In this document: positions 6,501 to 8,814 of the stretch, piece by piece
Layout of the letters: each line of letters starts with the position of its first letter
Numbering within the stretch: position 1 is the stretch's first letter
Assembly (NCBI GenBank): GCA_964589285.1
Contig: CAZPSP010000108.1
Location: 1 to 8,814 of the forward strand
Direction: 5' to 3'
Source: DAOUEG01 sp964589285
GTDB lineage: Bacteria > Chloroflexota > Dehalococcoidia > Dehalococcoidales > RBG-16-60-22
Length of the DNA: 8,814 nt
Notes under the pieces: model-generated
Seen by the model: the letters and a program-made list of their open reading frames with translations, nothing else
Databases searched by the model: none
What the model was told of the DNA's origin: nothing
Position numbers and translations under genes: made by a program

Positions 6501-6530
6501 CTGAACATGATACTTCTGCTTCATGCTCAG
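6501..6530 (-). other. Stem-loop in the gap between HypE-like and zinc-ribbon genes
   Basis: On the minus-strand transcript CTGAGCATGA and TCATGTTCAG form a 10-bp stem with one G-U pair and a 10-nt loop. Complementary TTGCC/GGCAA segments (minus strand, just outside a 6-7 nt internal loop) could extend it. There is no U-run after it, so it is more likely an mRNA processing, stability or attenuation element than a classical terminator. On the plus strand the wobble becomes an A-C mismatch, which supports the minus strand as the functional one. Confidence 0.45.
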
Positions 6531-6562
6531 GGCAAGGGCAATTCGCGCGATACCGCCCCTCA

Positions 6563-7627
6563 TTATGTCGAGTATTTTTCCGCGGCGGAATAGAAAGCCC
6601 GCCAGAAGGGATCGACGATGGGATGCTCAAGCTTCTTCTCCCGGCCATTCTCAGACAGCACCATGCCTTTCTCCGGCTCCGTCAGTTCACCGGCGATGGA
6701 GGCGGCAATGCCTTTGCCGGTAAGCGCTTCGACGACGTCCTTTGCCCGGTGCGGGCGGCAAGCTATGATGAGCGTGCCCTCACTGATGGATGAGTACGGG
6801 TCGATCCCGAAGAACCGGCAAATTTCCGGAATGCCGTCTGTAACGACGATATTTTCCTTGACCACCCTCACCCCCAGGTTGGAGGCTTTGGCTACCTCGT
6901 AGAGGCCGCCCCAGATACCGCACTCCGTGGCATCGTGCATGGCGGTCACGCCGTTGTCCCTGACACCCACGGATACCGCCGTGAGCGCGTCTTCCACCAC
7001 CGACATCTGGTAAAAGACATCCTGGACTTTTGCGGCGAACTCGGCGCCGAATTCCCTCTCCAGTATCTGGGGGAACATCGCCCCCAGGATGCCGGCGGCC
7101 TCGATGGCCGGCCCCTTGGTAATAATGATGCTGTCCCCTGCCCTGCAGAAGCGGGGCGTGACGTACTCATCCAGGCCGCCCGTGCCGATGAGCGTGGCGC
7201 CGCCGACCATCGGGTACTGACATCCCTCGTAACGGCCCGTATGGCCGGTAATAACGTTGATGCCCATCTTCTCGCATTCCCTGTGGATGACGTCCCAGAC
7301 AGTCCTCAATTGTTCCTTGGTCATCTCCATGGGCAGGTTGAGGTCGATGGAAAGGAATTTGGGCCGGAGGCCGCTGGTGACGGAGTCCGAGGCTATGATA
7401 TGAATGGCAAACCAGGCCGCCCGCTCCCAGCCATAGGCCGGTACGATGAACACGGGATCAGTGGTAACCGACACCGCCTGGCCTCCGATCTCCGCGATGC
7501 CGACGTCCACGCCGTGCTGCGGCCCGACGAGAACAGAGCTGTTCTTCGCACCGAGACGCGGGAAGATCAGCTCATCGAAGATGGCCGGCGAGATTTTTCC
7601 GATTTCAGGCATGTCGTTGTTCGTCAT
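6563..7627 (-). CDS. PurM/HypE-superfamily (AIR synthase-related) protein
   Basis: A 354-residue member of the ATP-binding superfamily that includes PurM, HypE, ThiL and SelD, enzymes that phosphorylate or dehydrate a substrate using ATP. Visible landmarks are GPQHGVDVG (35-43, in place of the usual GDDAA-type N-terminal motif), VTTDPVFIVP (54-63), the long helix HIIASDSVTSGLRPKFLSID (76-95), ITKGPAIEAAGILG (169-182) and MHDATECGIWGGLYEVAKAS (230-249), the counterpart of the HypE HDPTxGG motif. The C-terminus ends DPFWRAFYSAAEKYST and lacks the PRxC terminal cysteine that HypE needs to carry the thiocyanate group. It is therefore unlikely to be a hydrogenase maturase. The start at 7627 has GGAGGA (7631-7636) 3 nt before ATG. 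Only 11 nt separate it from the cysteine desulfurase stop, indicating co-transcription and possibly a sulfur- or selenium-related reaction (inference). Confidence 0.85.
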   Translation of the reverse strand: MTNNDMPEIGKISPAIFDELIFPRLGAKNSSVLVGPQHGVDVGIAEIGGQAVSVTTDPVFIVPAYGWERAAWFAIHIIASDSVTSGLRPKFLSIDLNLPMEMTKEQLRTVWDVIHRECEKMGINVITGHTGRYEGCQYPMVGGATLIGTGGLDEYVTPRFCRAGDSIIITKGPAIEAAGILGAMFPQILEREFGAEFAAKVQDVFYQMSVVEDALTAVSVGVRDNGVTAMHDATECGIWGGLYEVAKASNLGVRVVKENIVVTDGIPEICRFFGIDPYSSISEGTLIIACRPHRAKDVVEALTGKGIAASIAGELTEPEKGMVLSENGREKKLEHPIVDPFWRAFYSAAEKYST

Positions 7628-7630
7628 TGT

Positions 7631-7636
7631 TCCTCC
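7631..7636 (-). promoter_or_regulatory. Ribosome binding site deciding the HypE-like start
   Basis: On the minus strand GGAGGA sits just before ACA-ATG, between the desulfurase stop (7639-7641) and the start at 7627. The frame upstream is open to about 7849, but that stretch overlaps the desulfurase gene, lacks family similarity and is rejected as coding for this protein. Confidence 0.75.
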
Positions 7637-7638
7637 GG

Positions 7639-8799
7639 TTATTGTCGGTAGGTGGGTGATACATCGCGCAATCTCTTGACGATGCCGGGCAGCAGTTCCA
7701 GGACCCGGTCGATGTCCGCTTCCGTCGTCCATCTGCCCAGGCTGAACCGCACGGCGCCCCGCGCCAGTTCCGCGGGACAGCCGATGGCATGCAGGACATG
7801 GGATACGGTCAGGCTGCCGGCCGTGCAGGCGGAACCGCCGGATGCGCAAACGCCTTCATCGTCCAGCATGGCCAGCACGGCTTCGCTCTCGACGCCGGCA
7901 AAGGAGAAGCTCACGTTATTCGGCAGCCGCCGTTCCTCATCCCCGTTGAGCACGGCGTCCCTGATGTTGCCCCGGATACCGGACAACAGCCTGTTCCGGA
8001 GGACCTGGAGACGGCCGATTTCAGCGTCCATGTCCCGCCGGGCCAGCGCCGCCGCGGCCCCGAGTCCGACGATGCCCGGAACGTTCTCCGTGCCGGCCCG
8101 CATCTTCCGTTCCTGGGAACCGCCGTGCAGGAGCGGGGCGATATTCGTTCCCCGCCGGATGTACAGCGCTCCAACTCCCTTGGGACCGTACAGTTTGTGG
8201 GCCGAAATCGACAGCAGAACGACGCCGAGTTCATCCACGTCCACCGGGATGCGCCCGGCCGTCTGGACCGCGTCAGTGTGAAACAGCACACCCGTATCTC
8301 TCGCTATCCGGCCGATCTCCCCCAGGGGCTGGATGGTCCCTATCTCGTTGTTGGCATGCATGATGGAAACGAGCACCGTTTCCGGGGTTATCGCTTTGCG
8401 GACCTCTTCCGGATCGACGAGGCCGCGGCCGTCCACGGGCACGACGGAATAATCACAGCCGCTGTCCGCCAGGTATTCACAGGTTTCCAGCACGGCGTGA
8501 TGCTCAATGGCGGATATGACCAGGTGGCCGTTCTTCTTTCCGGCCGCCCGCATCGCGCCGGTGAGGGCGAGATTGTCCGATTCCGTCCCGCCGCTGGTAA
8601 AATAGACCTCTTCCGGCAGGCAATTCATGAGACCGGCCACCTGCTCGCGGGCATGCTCCATCGCCTGCCGCGCCCGCTCGCCGCAGGCATGGGCGGATGA
8701 CGGATTACCGAACTCTTCCCGGAAGTACGGGAGCATGGCGTCCCGTACCTCAGGGTGGACCGGCGTTGTCGCGGCGTAGTCCAGATATATCTCTTTCAT
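7639..8799 (-). CDS. nifS: Cysteine desulfurase, NifS/IscS group I
   Basis: PLP-dependent enzyme that removes sulfur from cysteine as an enzyme persulfide for Fe-S clusters, thiolation or other acceptors. The 386 residues contain the expected sites. These are YLDYAATTP (5-13), FTSGGTESDN (67-76, PLP phosphate), H100 in AIEHHAVL, D176 in HTDAVQTAG, and K202 in ISAHKLYGPKG, the PLP Schiff-base lysine. C325 in GGSACTAGSLTVSHVL is the persulfide cysteine on the long loop that defines group I. Extra cysteines at 60, 107, 115 and 318 are not obviously catalytic. The start at 8799 fits the usual family N-terminus, though only a weak ribosome binding site is seen in the 15 nt left in the window. No iscU/nifU or other scaffold gene is visible nearby. 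Its immediate downstream partner is the PurM/HypE-like gene. The nifS symbol reflects the family and does not imply nitrogen fixation; iscS would be an alternative. Confidence 0.94.
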   Translation of the reverse strand: MKEIYLDYAATTPVHPEVRDAMLPYFREEFGNPSSAHACGERARQAMEHAREQVAGLMNCLPEEVYFTSGGTESDNLALTGAMRAAGKKNGHLVISAIEHHAVLETCEYLADSGCDYSVVPVDGRGLVDPEEVRKAITPETVLVSIMHANNEIGTIQPLGEIGRIARDTGVLFHTDAVQTAGRIPVDVDELGVVLLSISAHKLYGPKGVGALYIRRGTNIAPLLHGGSQERKMRAGTENVPGIVGLGAAAALARRDMDAEIGRLQVLRNRLLSGIRGNIRDAVLNGDEERRLPNNVSFSFAGVESEAVLAMLDDEGVCASGGSACTAGSLTVSHVLHAIGCPAELARGAVRFSLGRWTTEADIDRVLELLPGIVKRLRDVSPTYRQ

Positions 8800-8814
8800 A
8801 TCTCGCAGGGACCC

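Noticed and set aside
7789..8700. 303-codon plus-strand open frame over the cysteine desulfurase gene
   Set aside because: It is a shadow of the minus-strand desulfurase, whose catalytic motifs are all present; the plus-strand translation has no recognisable domain.

Overview
The window looks like a chromosomal segment of a GC-rich (roughly 60% by eye) free-living bacterium. Two things hint at a Chloroflexota / Dehalococcoidia-type genome. One is an archaeal-style NrpR-like regulator (winged helix plus former DUF128 domain) close to a bacterial amt-PII-glnA-nadE cluster. The other is a HypE/PurM-like protein of a kind also seen in archaea. This placement is inference; no rRNA or tRNA is present to settle it. 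No mobile element, CRISPR array, integrase or RNA gene was found. Nearly every base is accounted for by compactly packed housekeeping genes.

Left part (1-4236, + strand): nitrogen assimilation. The window opens inside an ammonium transporter (amt, 5' end missing). Its stop overlaps the start of a PII signalling protein (ATGA overlap). After a 96-nt gap with a plausible promoter and a small palindrome comes a class I-alpha-type glutamine synthetase (glnA). A glutamine-dependent NAD+ synthetase (nadE) follows 25 nt later. Together they import ammonium, sense 2-oxoglutarate/ATP/ADP, make glutamine, and spend part of it on NAD+.

Middle (4237-6270, + strand): a 236-nt intergenic region with its own promoter precedes a lipoprotein with a long heptad-repeat coiled coil and an unrecognised C-terminal domain. 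Next is a separately promoted NrpR-like repressor, a plausible regulator of the nitrogen genes upstream. An extended -10 promoter lies inside an inverted repeat just before it.

Right part (6284-8799, - strand, convergent with the first part): an apparent operon reading leftward. It runs from a group I cysteine desulfurase, through a PurM/HypE-superfamily ATP-binding protein that lacks the terminal cysteine of true HypE, to a 61-residue double zinc-ribbon protein. A 10-bp stem-loop sits in the 93-nt gap before the zinc-ribbon gene. The desulfurase and ATP-dependent enzyme pairing suggests a sulfur (or selenium) transfer reaction, but its substrate is unknown.

The most interesting items are the NrpR-like regulator with the palindromes near the glnA and nrpR promoters, and the cysteine desulfurase / HypE-like / zinc-ribbon group.
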